Origin: Anas platyrhynchos
Lineage: Eukaryota > Chordata > Aves > Anseriformes > Anatidae
Length of the DNA stretch: 64,000 nucleotides
Assembly (NCBI RefSeq): GCF_047663525.1
Contig: NC_092602.1
Span: forward strand, 9,483,501-9,547,500
Direction of reading: 5' to 3'
Shown piece after piece: positions 50,910-60,982 of the stretch. The position numbers and the translations under genes were made by a program. The notes under the pieces are model-generated. The model made no database searches, was not told where the DNA came from, and saw nothing but the letters and a program-made list of their open reading frames with translations. The first letter of the stretch is position 1. The number at the start of each line of letters is the position of its first letter.

Positions 50910-53900
50910 GGGGTGAGCGGCACCCCGCACACCGCCTGCAGCTTCTCGCCCTGCGCCCCTCAGGCTCCAAGCCCCAGCCCCGTGGGCTCCTTCCCCTTGA
51001 TGCTGCGGGCAGACGCAGCTCCCAGCCCACCAGGTCGGGGTGTGCTGACCCCAAGGGCAGCCGGACCCCAAGCCCACCTCCCCTGGGGCCTGAGCGTGGG
51101 GTGGGAGCAGTGCCCCAAGCCCCAAGCCCCAAGCGGGGGCTGCTCCGCCCTGGCTTCGCACCCAGGGCCCCCCCCGCAGTGTCGCAGCAGGAGCGGGGCC
51201 CAGGCCCGATAACCGAAGGATGAGGAGTGCACCGAGGGGGAAGCAGGCACGGCACCATCTCCCCCTCCCCTGCCCGGCTGGATTCGTTTCCCTTATTTTT
51301 GCAGAGGAACAGCCCGGTCCTCCAAAATAACCCCAAAATAACCCAGTGTTTCCAACCGCAGCTTCCCATCCGTGCAAAACCTCCAGGGCAGGAGGAAGCA
51401 GCACAGGACCCCGAGCACAGCAGAGGCTGCCCGTGGCAGGGGCAGAGCTGCGGGGCCAGGCTGCAGCCCCCGCCAGCCCCCTGCCACCTCTCTGCTGCTT
51501 TCAGGCACGGGGCCTGCCTCCTGCCTCCAGCAACTCATCCCGATCCTCGCTGGCTCTTCAGTAACGGTTCTCGTAACTTTCTCTAACAATTACAGCCTGC
51601 CCTTGCCAAAACCAACACTGCTGAAGAGCCAGAATGCCCCAGTTTTTCTTCCCACTTACGCAAACAAGAAGCCCTTGTGCAGGGATCCCTCACCATCTCC
51701 TTTCCCCCACGGAGCTGAGCCCTGGGCTGCCCCTTCCCGCACAGACCCTGTAACGTGGGCACCGACATTACAACATCGCAGCCCCACCTCGGGCCACGGC
51801 CCCAGCTCCACGGGGGCCACCGCGATTCCTTGCAGGCCAGCGCTGGCCCCTTGCAGCGTCGCTCACTGCCGACAGCCTCCGTAGCTCCGCAAGTGCTCTG
51901 CCTCTTACTGCGGCCGAGGGAGGAAGCGTGCTTGGGCCTCGCTTGTAAAAAGAAAAATAATGCTCAGAAAGTAAGAAGTCATCAACAACAAGCTGGTTTT
52001 TTCGCTTTTGATTTGGCCATGTAAAGCACGTTATCTGCTAGTGCTACAGTACCAAAAAAATCTGGCAACAAAGAGCCCACTGATTCCTTAATTACAGATA
52101 ACAGGGTGCTCAAGGCTGCAGCAGGAAGCGGAGACAAGGCATCAAAGCAAGTGTTACAGGAATAGCCCATCTGAAGAGCACTCCATAACCTTCAAGAGAT
52201 CCAGTTTTATAGCATTTCACTGAAAATAAATTATAGTTCCAGCAAATACATGAAGGCCCTTCAATCTGGCAGAATCAAGACTAGGATGTTAGTGAGGTTG
52301 TGTAGGTTAATTCACTCCAGGGATGACAGAACCAACACTGTCCCGCAAGATATTTGCTGCAGTCTGCTTTTAAGCATGAATTGCACGATACGAAACCAAC
52401 ACTTCCCAGATTCCCCATTTGTCTACATGTTACTCTGTGAGCTGGCCACATCCTGGTATGAGCACAACTAGCCTGAAATACTAGGAAGCGTTCAGCCAAG
52501 GCCCTTCTGAGCAAAGAAATGCTTCTGTGTGTGAGCATCATCTGTTAACTAGGGACACTGATTGTCAGAACACTGTGAAATAAATGAATAGAAATGTTAC
52601 CTAAAAACTTCATCATTATTTACCCAGTTCGGTCCTCAAGGGCCACTGAAAACATGGACACATTGGTAAACAGACGAACTTTGCGTTCATTTATGAACAT
52701 CTGAGAATAGTTTTTGTTTGTTTACCTGAAGAACAACTCAGCCCTCAGTTATTTCCAAATTAAAGAAACCCAAAACTCTTCATTTCATGCAGCCACAAAC
52801 CCAGAAATGCCGGATTGATCAGTTCCTTTTCACAAGGTGCACTATAAGAACTCTATTCACTTGGAAGAGTTTCCTGTTCAGGGACGTGAGTTTTGGAAGC
52901 GGCAGCGGAAACCACGCGAGAGGAAGCTCTCCACCAGGACAAGCAAGGCAAACATCCCGGGCCTTACACAGGTCTGCAGGCACCGCTCAAAGAGCTGCCT
53001 AAAAATTTCCACGGATGTTCCCTGGGTAAAGCGTCACCCGATTATGGCAAACGTCAAGACTGCCAAGTGTTACACAGGCTGCCCTGTACTCAGGCGTGGT
53101 GCAAGAAGGGCACACACGTGGCTACGCCTGCTTCCTGCTCAAAAGGTGCTCAGAGATCAGCTCTTACTGGAACACGCACAGCTCCGAATGGTTAAAACTG
53201 CTCTTCATCCTTCTGGTTAATTACAACGATTAGCCAGAAGTTTCAAAGAAAGGGAGGAAAAAGGTTTTAAAAAGCCCCAGTCTGCCTGTTGGAGTCACTG
53301 CTCCAGTTCTTCAGAATGCTGTTGGTGTCCATGCTGGGGGACCGCACGATTGTCCCTAGCCCTGTGCTGTTCCCATCGCCATCAAGTCTTTGAAGTCAGA
53401 CACGTGGAAGCTGAAAAATCAAGTTCGAAAAAGCTGAAACCAACAGAAAACCCCAGAGGCTGATGACAGTGAAGCAATCAGCACGCAAAACAACAGGAAT
53501 CCTCCGATGAGCTCTGAAGAAGGTGCTGTCCTGAACCTTTCTTGAGAATACCAGAAGCTGGAAGCCAGAACTTCCCAAAGAGTGAGGGTTTAAGAAAAAG
53601 CCAGATGCAAAGCCCACAAAAAGCAGCAAATCATGACCTGCGGAATGGAGGAGCTGAACGAAAACTAAGGAAATGAAGTTAAGGGATGGCACATCCCGCC
53701 CTTCCAAGCCCCAAGCAAACAAACAAAAACCCACCGCAATTCTTGAACGCAGCCATTGCAGACAAAAACCAATCCATTGTGGAATGAAAGTATTTAAGAA
53801 ACTTAACAACAAGTCTTTTGTAAACTCAAGATAACCAAAAGAGTTGCTAAGACTAGATTTCACTCTGTTAAGTAAAAAATGAAACGTTCAGCAGTAGAAA

Positions 53901-54300
53901 TATTTTAAAAGAGTTCTACTTCACTAAATTTAGTTACTTAAGACATTTTTCCAATAGCTTTATGCTTTTGGGAAGGAGCTTTTTCCTGAACATCATTATG
54001 AAAAATTCCTTCATATTACCCTGTGGAGGAGGGCAGGGAGGAGGAAGCTGGCAGACTCAAGACTGAAGAGGAGGATACCTCCCCCCCTCCCAAAATTCAC
54101 CCCGTGTGATTACATTCATTTTCCTTCTAACATGCCACAGATAATTCCCCACACCAATCAAATGCGTCTACCAAATTATTTACTGCACAGCTGAGCTCCT
54201 GGTTAACACAATGTAAGATATAAAAGATTTAGGCACATTTCAGAAAAAAAAGAAAAACTTTTAAGCTGCTTCCACCCTATCAGCAAAACTAAACACAGTT
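50910..54300. other. intergenic region between DGCR2 and TSSK2, no gene recognised
   Basis: GC-rich up to about 51.9 kb, then average composition. Open frames (for example 155 codons on the minus strand at 53396-53863) show no domain, no codon-level conservation that I can judge, and no splice structure. The region probably holds TSSK2 and DGCR2 regulatory DNA. Confidence 0.6.
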
Positions 54301-54361
54301 TTATGAAGAAGGTGGAGCACGACCACCGTCCCTCAGACTTGCCACCACATTGTACCTCGGA

Positions 54362-54369
54362 TGAGGTCA
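54362..54369. promoter_or_regulatory. TSSK2: CRE-like TGAGGTCA
   Basis: One mismatch from the palindromic cAMP-response element TGACGTCA, 206 bp upstream of the TSSK2 start codon. CREM binding to CREs drives many post-meiotic spermatid genes; its use here is inferred. Confidence 0.4.
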
Positions 54370-54421
54370 CCCAGGGGCTGTGCAGGTCTGGAATTGCTGA
54401 TCTGACCGCGGGAGCTGTCTG

Positions 54422-54429
54422 TGACATCA
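54422..54429. promoter_or_regulatory. TSSK2: CRE-like TGACATCA
   Basis: Second one-mismatch CRE, 146 bp upstream of the TSSK2 start codon and 60 bp from the first. Confidence 0.4.
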
Positions 54430-54493
54430 CACAGCGCCCGGTGCCGGGCCGGCCGGCTGCTCGCCCGCGGTTCCAGCAGCTCGGGCAGCCACC

Positions 54494-54529
54494 ATGGTGC
54501 GTGGCCATACCACCTGCCACCACGCATGA
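54494..54529 (+). promoter_or_regulatory. TSSK2: 11-codon uORF with strong Kozak upstream of TSSK2
   Basis: GCCACCATGG gives an optimal start context. The frame encodes 11 residues and stops with TGA at 54527-54529, 45 nt before the main ATG and in the same frame. It matters only if transcription starts 5' of 54494, which the sequence does not show. Confidence 0.45.
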
Positions 54530-54574
54530 TGCTCACCAGCACCAGCTCACACAGCTCCCCAAAGCTCTCCCACC

Positions 54575-55543
54575 ATGGACGATGCTGCGGTGCTTGAAAG
54601 GAAAGGTTACAGCCTGAGTGCCACGTTGGGAGAGGGCTCGTACGGCAAGGTGAAGTCAGCCTACTGCAACAAGTTGAAATGCAACGTGGCCGTAAAGATA
54701 ATCGACAAGAGGAAAACTCCCCAGGACTTCCTGGAGAGATTTCTGCCCAGGGAAATAGCTGCTCTGAAACGCCTGCACCACCCATCGATCATCAAAACCT
54801 ATGAGATCTTTGAGACATCAAGTGGGAAAGTGTACATCATCATGGAGCTGGGGGTGAAGGGAGACCTCCTGGACTACATCAAGATCACGGGAGCCATGAA
54901 GGAGGACTTTGCTCGTTTAAAGTTCCAGCAGCTGGCTTCTGCCATCAAGCACTGCCATGACTCAGACCTTGCTCACAGGGACCTGAAATGTGAGAACATC
55001 CTTCTCGACAAAGACCTAAATGTCAAGTTGTCAGACTTCGGCTTTTCCAAACCCTTGTCTCGGGATGAAAATGGGAGAACTATTCTCAGTAAAACCTTCT
55101 GCGGGTCTGCTGCATACGCAGCCCCTGAAGTGCTGCAGGGCATTCCTTGCGACCCCAAGATTTCTGACATATGGAGCCTGGGCGTCATCCTCTATACAAT
55201 GGTCTACGCATTAATGCCCTTTGATGATTCCAATGTTAGAAAAATGATCTATATTCAGAAACAACACAGGATTCCCTTCCCCAAGTCAAAATACCTGACT
55301 ACAGAGTGCAAGGACCTTATTTACCACTTGCTCCAGCCCGATGTATCTCAGAGGCTGTGTATAGATGAAGTTCTGAAACACTCATGGTTGCAGACTCCAA
55401 AATCCCACATCCCAACCCCTCTGTCAGCTGCAGAAACTGGTGAGTGTTCCCAAAACCTGCATGACAAAAAGCCTGAGCACAAACAGGAAGCCAAAACCCA
55501 CCCTGCAGAACAGGAAGGACAGAAGGAAAACGGGTCCTCTTAA
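54575..55543 (+). CDS. TSSK2: testis-specific serine/threonine kinase 2, intronless
   Basis: A complete 322-residue kinase on one exon. Kinase domain about 12-272: Gly-rich loop GEGSYGKV from Gly19, catalytic Lys41, helix-C Glu60, HRDLKCEN with Asp136 and Asn141, DFG at 154-156, activation-loop Thr174, APE at 183-185, and the subdomain XI Arg260. All residues needed for catalysis are present. [24 protein letters not shown] and DVSQRL favour TSSK2 over TSSK1, and the position beside ESS2 agrees with human 22q11. Mammalian TSSK2 phosphorylates TSKS and acts in late spermatids; this role is carried over by homology. The C-terminal tail (273-322) is short, Lys/Glu/Gln-rich and about 35 residues shorter than the human one. 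The start lies in a good CCCACCATGG context. The gene is divergent from DGCR2 and convergent with ESS2. Confidence 0.9.
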   Translation: MDDAAVLERKGYSLSATLGEGSYGKVKSAYCNKLKCNVAVKIIDKRKTPQDFLERFLPREIAALKRLHHPSIIKTYEIFETSSGKVYIIMELGVKGDLLDYIKITGAMKEDFARLKFQQLASAIKHCHDSDLAHRDLKCENILLDKDLNVKLSDFGFSKPLSRDENGRTILSKTFCGSAAYAAPEVLQGIPCDPKISDIWSLGVILYTMVYALMPFDDSNVRKMIYIQKQHRIPFPKSKYLTTECKDLIYHLLQPDVSQRLCIDEVLKHSWLQTPKSHIPTPLSAAETGECSQNLHDKKPEHKQEAKTHPAEQEGQKENGSS

Positions 55544-56503
55544 AAATCGGTCCAACTTGTGAACTGCTGGTTTTCAACTTGAGCTTCTCTGAACCCTTTA
55601 CGAAACACTCCTCGTCTTTTGCTTTACGAAGTATAGAAACACAAAATACAGTGCATCTGCTGAGCTGAACGAACACTGCTGTTTTAAAAGGCCTGTCTGA
55701 TACGGTTTGCAGGGACCAGAAGTTACGGTCAAAAGCACATCAGAAAACTTTCAGGTCACAGTGCTGCTGACTGACACATTTCTCACACGTTTCTCAAGTT
55801 TCTGATTATACCAGCTGCAGAATTCAGTAAGTAACAGTGCAGGTTATTAGGATGTGTGAATTGATGTCTGGAACCGCATGCATACTTTTTTTCACAACAT
55901 AACAATTCTCTTGACAGGTCCATTGAACACTCAGGAGCATCAGTCTGAACTCCACTTACATTAAACAGAAGCCCTCTAAAATTCTGGGTCATGTCTCAAT
56001 ATATACACGGTTATATCCTCTCTTCTGCAAAGCACAAGACCAAAGAAGTTTGACAAGCAGGAGGAAAGTCCAGTCCAACCTCTTAGGAAGGCTTACCACG
56101 TTTTATAAATAGATATATCTGTACAGAAATGTATTTAAACGCATGGCCATCTTAAAAAAAAAAAAAAGAGAAATATATCTTTAAAAAATTATCGCTGTTT
56201 TCTAAGAGACCAGACTCTTCTCTGCCACTGCAGGAAGCATCCTTACGATACAGCAGCCCTGTGTAACACATCCGTGCAGTTCAGAGGGAAGTTATACCAC
56301 AGCAGGAGATATTTTGCCTCCAAAAGCACATCACAAAGCTACTTCAGCCACATAGTCTAGACCTGGTCCCAGATCTAGTAACTGCTGCTTTCTGCTCTGG
56401 CAGCTGTACCTAGATACCCCTCACTACTGATGGCTTGTGACATCCAGCTTGCAGCCAGCTAAGCACAGACAGTTCGCTGCTGCCTTGCTGATGACTGGAA
56501 CAT
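55544..56503. other. convergent interval holding TSSK2 and ESS2 3' UTRs
   Basis: 960 bp between the two stop codons. On the plus strand ATTAAA at 55960-55965 is a likely TSSK2 poly(A) signal. On the minus strand I find no AATAAA or ATTAAA for ESS2, only a variant TATAAA at 56102-56107. An A-rich run sits at about 56154-56167. ESS2 transcripts may therefore run antisense into the TSSK2 3' region. Confidence 0.55.
55960..55965 (+). promoter_or_regulatory. TSSK2: candidate TSSK2 poly(A) signal ATTAAA
   Basis: The commonest non-AATAAA poly(A) hexamer, 417 nt after the TSSK2 stop. There is no AATAAA between the stop and this site. Confidence 0.4.
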
Positions 56504-56789
56504 TTAGAAGAAATCAGATGCCTTCCTTCTTTTAGGAAGCTGCAGTAAATTGTCTGTGATCGATGTCGTGTCTTGAGACACTGGTGTCTGAGATACTGTC
56601 CTAGACTGTGGGGTGACTGTGGGTGTCTGAGGCCCGCTTGCAGGGGTCTTGTAACCCGGTGTTCCCGTGTGGGCTGGGGAAGGAGTATAGCTGGCTCGCA
56701 GGGCTTTGTCAGTGTATTTACTTGCAGTCCTGTTTACGAGTCGCTGCAAGGCTGGTGACATTGCTGGGCTTAGTCCTTTTGGAGTGAGG
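56504..56789 (-). CDS. ESS2: ESS2 last coding exon
   Basis: Encodes the C-terminal 95 codons, including LTPKGLSPAMSPALQRLV, a Thr/Pro-rich region with many TP sites (potential proline-directed phosphorylation) and the terminal LPKRRKASDFF before the stop at 56504-56506. Confidence 0.96.
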
Positions 56790-59700
56790 CTGGAATAGAA
56801 AAGACAGTTTTAACAGATTTTACAGTAAAAATTTGCTATTTATCAGGAATACTATTGATGCTTCCATACGAGAGCTTGGTATCCACTCCCTCCACTGACC
56901 AGACCCACTGGCTGCAGAGGTCCTTCTGCCTGCAGGTAAATGCAGCCTGTCTCTCTAGAGAGAGAAGTAATGGAGAAACATCCAACACCCCTCCTAAACG
57001 TGACCAGCTCAGCCTGCCTTTTTCCTTTGAGCCTGTTCTGTCCCTCCTGTGGCCCAGCCAAACGAACCATATCGCATCTCCTCTTACTGCAGTGAGGCGA
57101 GACAGCGGCCAGGTGCGCTGCCTGGGTGGCGTGGGGCAGAACAGGAGCGAGTACCACAAATCACCACCACACACCTTCCCTTGGGAATTGAGTTCCTTCT
57201 TAAAGCTGTTGGCTTAACTGTACCTCTTCTGCTCCCAGCACTCTTCTCATCCCTCCCTTTCTGTGTATGTTGATTTATACCTCATCAGAAAATACCCCTT
57301 CCCAATTCCGCCATCAGAACAGAAGTCTCACCTGGCCAAGTTTTCTGTGACTTTTCGAAGAGCCTCTTGCTTCTTTGCTCGGTTTTTAGCTGCCACTTCA
57401 TTGGCCATCTTGAGTCCTAACCTCTCACGACGCCCAGGCTCCAGAATCTATAAATACATCACACAGTTTATTTGTCAAGGCACTAGCATGAGTGCTGCAT
57501 AGTGAAACAAAGCACCTCCACGGTCGGATTGCAGCTGACAAGGGCCTAAACCGGGGAGGAGCGGGATCAGCCCACTCTTCTCTGCTGCTACATAAAAGCC
57601 AGAGAGGACACAGAGACCTTCATCCTGCCTTTGCAAGTAACAAAAATGGTAAAACCAGTTCAGTCAAGGAAGCAGCCATTACCTCTGGCATTTCCTCCCT
57701 CCTGCTGTCTCTGGTAGACAAACAATGTCACCTGTGTCTTGCCTAGCCTGGCCCGTAGCCAGCCGGCTCTCAGGCGAACACAGCCATAGCTAAACACAGC
57801 AGGAAAACCAGTCAAGGACTTTGACGTCTGACAAAACAGAGGCACACACAGAAAATTACACCTTCCTTAAACTAAGAATCTCAGACAACTCATATTCAAT
57901 GACACCAGCAGGGGACAGGTGGCATACAGGGTCAGGTTCCTTTAGCAAAGCCAGAGTACCTTCCCTACCCTCAAATGATAGAGCTGCCTCAGACGGTGAC
58001 AGACAGAAGATCAAGACAGAATAAAAGCTTATGATTTCTGCCTGTTCATACATTAAAATCAGAGAAACCAGGCACCTCCAAAAGCCCCTTCATCTGGGCC
58101 CATCATCGAACTCTGAGTCTCACTCTCTTGCCAGCTGTGTGTTCCACCTCAGGTACCTTCACTAACTAGCTTTCACGTGCACCCATGTCCACCTCCACCC
58201 TCCAAGCAGAACCTAGGTTATTAGTCTCAAGGACTGGAACGCAGCCCAGAGATGTGTCACACATCCCACAACAATGTTAATCTATTAGTTACTTGCTTGT
58301 CTTTCTCTTCTTAGTCCATCCCCACAAAAAAGAAGGACATCTTAACTCCTGACATGAAATACCTTGAAAGCTGGCCCAGGTGTTCGGTCCACATATGGCG
58401 TTTCCGACCCATCCAGACGCAAAGGGGTGGTTTCGATTTCACCCCACGTCATGAAAGGAGACTCATTCACACCTAAAAACAAATTTGTAAAGTCATATTC
58501 ATGCAGGACATTTGACTATTTGGGCAGTACACACACACACGCAAAAAAAAAAACATCCGGAGAGCCAAATTATGAAATGTGGCAGATTTATCAAGACACA
58601 AAAGAGCCCTTCTACTGCAGAGGAAATCACAGCCCATTTGAACAGTGACATGTTGTTCCCATTAAGAAGGCATGACCTTAAACTCCCAGGACTGCTTGTG
58701 GCTGTGACACCCTCTAGGTTACAACACCCAAGCTGTTCCTTCCATGTGTTTATTTTTCTATCCGGTATGCTTTTGCTTAGTGAAACTTTTTTTTTTTTTA
58801 TGGTCTGAAAGCTCCTTCAACACGGGGAACTATTTAAAAATAGGGAAATGAGTAATGTATGTAATAAGCCAGATGTACTCGCAATTCACCTTGAGGTTAG
58901 CCTGTGCCAACCAGTGACAACATCTTGCCTAACAGAACCTATTCTGTAGTTGTAGCTACGAGCCCAGCTAAGTCACCGGCTAGAAAATCCGGCTGTCCAG
59001 CATCTAGGAAAGGCATTTACACTGAGGAAAGGAAGCGCGTTCCACATGCCACCTACAGGCCTCTCAGATGAAAAGCCTCACTGTGCTCACCTTTTAGCAC
59101 AGTGATAAAAGACAGGGAAACACACACTGGTGAAGAACAGCTCAGAATTTGGATACTGTATCTGAAGTAGAAGAAAACAACCAGTATATTCTAACTAAAA
59201 GTATCCCAAAGCTAATACAGCTGAACAAAATTGATCTGTTACACACAAGTGTATAAACAAGAAAAGAAGAAATAGGAAGGAGGAAAATACTATGTTACAG
59301 TGTGAAGCCAGTGAGATAAAATATATCCCTATGCGCTGGGCTGAACCATCACAAAACAAGCTACAGGACACATGATCAGGAACGCTCCCCACTTTGTAAA
59401 AGGACCAACTGAACTTGTTGGAAGGTTAATGTTTGAATTTCTGTCTTTAAGCACCAGAGAAGCCTCACCCAGAGATTAAAAGAAAATAATAGCAGCCACT
59501 GAACGCCAGGTGTAGGTTGCCTAGGATGGCTCACCCCTCTAGAGGATTCCTGTGCAATGGCAGAGCAGCTTGCTCAGAGCCTCTGGTACTGCGTGACTTT
59601 TAATCACTGCATCAAACTGGCACACACGGTACACAAGTCACCAGCACATGAGGCACATACAGCCTTGCCTCCTCATCTAAACCATAAACAACACTCCAAT

Positions 59701-60948
59701 GCTGAACAAACAGTACATCAACAAGTGCAGCAGCAATCCTCTTATATCACGGGGAGAAAAAAAATAAATAAATAAAAACCCACCACCACCAAAGACCCAA
59801 CAACAATAAAAATTCTTACCAGGGGCAGGAGAGGGGGTAGCCACAAATCCGTATCCGTTCACTTTTGGAGACTCCTGGGGTATCAGCTCTTTCCCATCCG
59901 GTCCCACTTTGCCCTGTTTGTACTAAAATAATAGAAGACAATGTCATTCATCTGCCTTTAGAGAAAGGTGCCAGTCAGCTGTATCAAGCACACACAGTTC
60001 TCCTGGCTGACAAACATCAGAGAGCAGTTTTAAAAGGCTTAGGTCAGAAGCAGTAAAATTATCCAACCTGAGCATTGAGGGCTGCAGCTTGCTGGAGCTG
60101 GGATTTGCTCACGGCTTGGCTAAAAGGGTCCTTCACAAAACGAGTGTTTCGATGGACAACTTCCCTGGGCTTCTTGAATGTATCCTCCTCATCAGGTACA
60201 CCTGGAAAAGCAGAAGTCTTTTATGGAAGGGCTCAGGTACCACCAGGATACGATTTGTAACACAAAAAAAGGTAAGTTAAGATCAGGGTTTTTTTGTTTG
60301 TTTGGTTGTGGTGTTTTGTTTGTTTTGTTTTTATTAAAGAAAACAGTCAACTATATTTTCTTTTCTCTACTTCACTTTTTTTGCAGAAATTATCATTTGT
60401 TTATTTATAGCCAGAAAGGAAGCTACAAAATGATGTAGTTTTCTATAGTAACCAAGGGACCAAGAAACAAAAGGTGCTTTGAGAAGCAAGGAATGAATAA
60501 AGATGACAGAAAAATGCTTATAAATAAGATAAACCAAACTGGAAAGGTCTACGGCTCCTGTAAACAAGCACTTCTGTAATATGTTCAGTGATTGTGTTCA
60601 GTGACAGAACATGCTCAGGCTTTGCAATCAGAGGCAATGAAGCAAGATCCCAGGAACGGGGCGGGGTGCAGAAGACTGCACATCTCTGAGCTCCACAGAA
60701 TAAATAGCGCAGTATCACCAGAAAGAGCTGCTCTGTCACCTACAGAAGTGCTGTAAGCACTGTTTGGAGTCAACCCACCTAAACCAGTGCATCTCCTGAG
60801 AGACTTGCATGCCTCACCTGTTGGGTAATACATGAGGGTGTTTCGAGCAGTGTACTCCCAGGTCTCCAGCCCAGCTTTCACATTCTCCAGGGCTTGCTGC
60901 TCCGCTGAAGGAAGTGCCAGGTTTTCATTTCGTCGCTGAAAGAATGTA

Positions 60949-60982
<34 letters not shown>

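Noticed and set aside
50892-51404. 170-codon minus-strand frame upstream of DGCR2
   Set aside because: Low-complexity Gly/Ala/Pro translation of GC-rich DNA with competing frames on both strands.
53396-53863. 155-codon hydrophobic minus-strand frame between DGCR2 and TSSK2
   Set aside because: No recognisable family, signal or conserved motif; length is within chance for the amount of sequence and the purine-rich plus strand.
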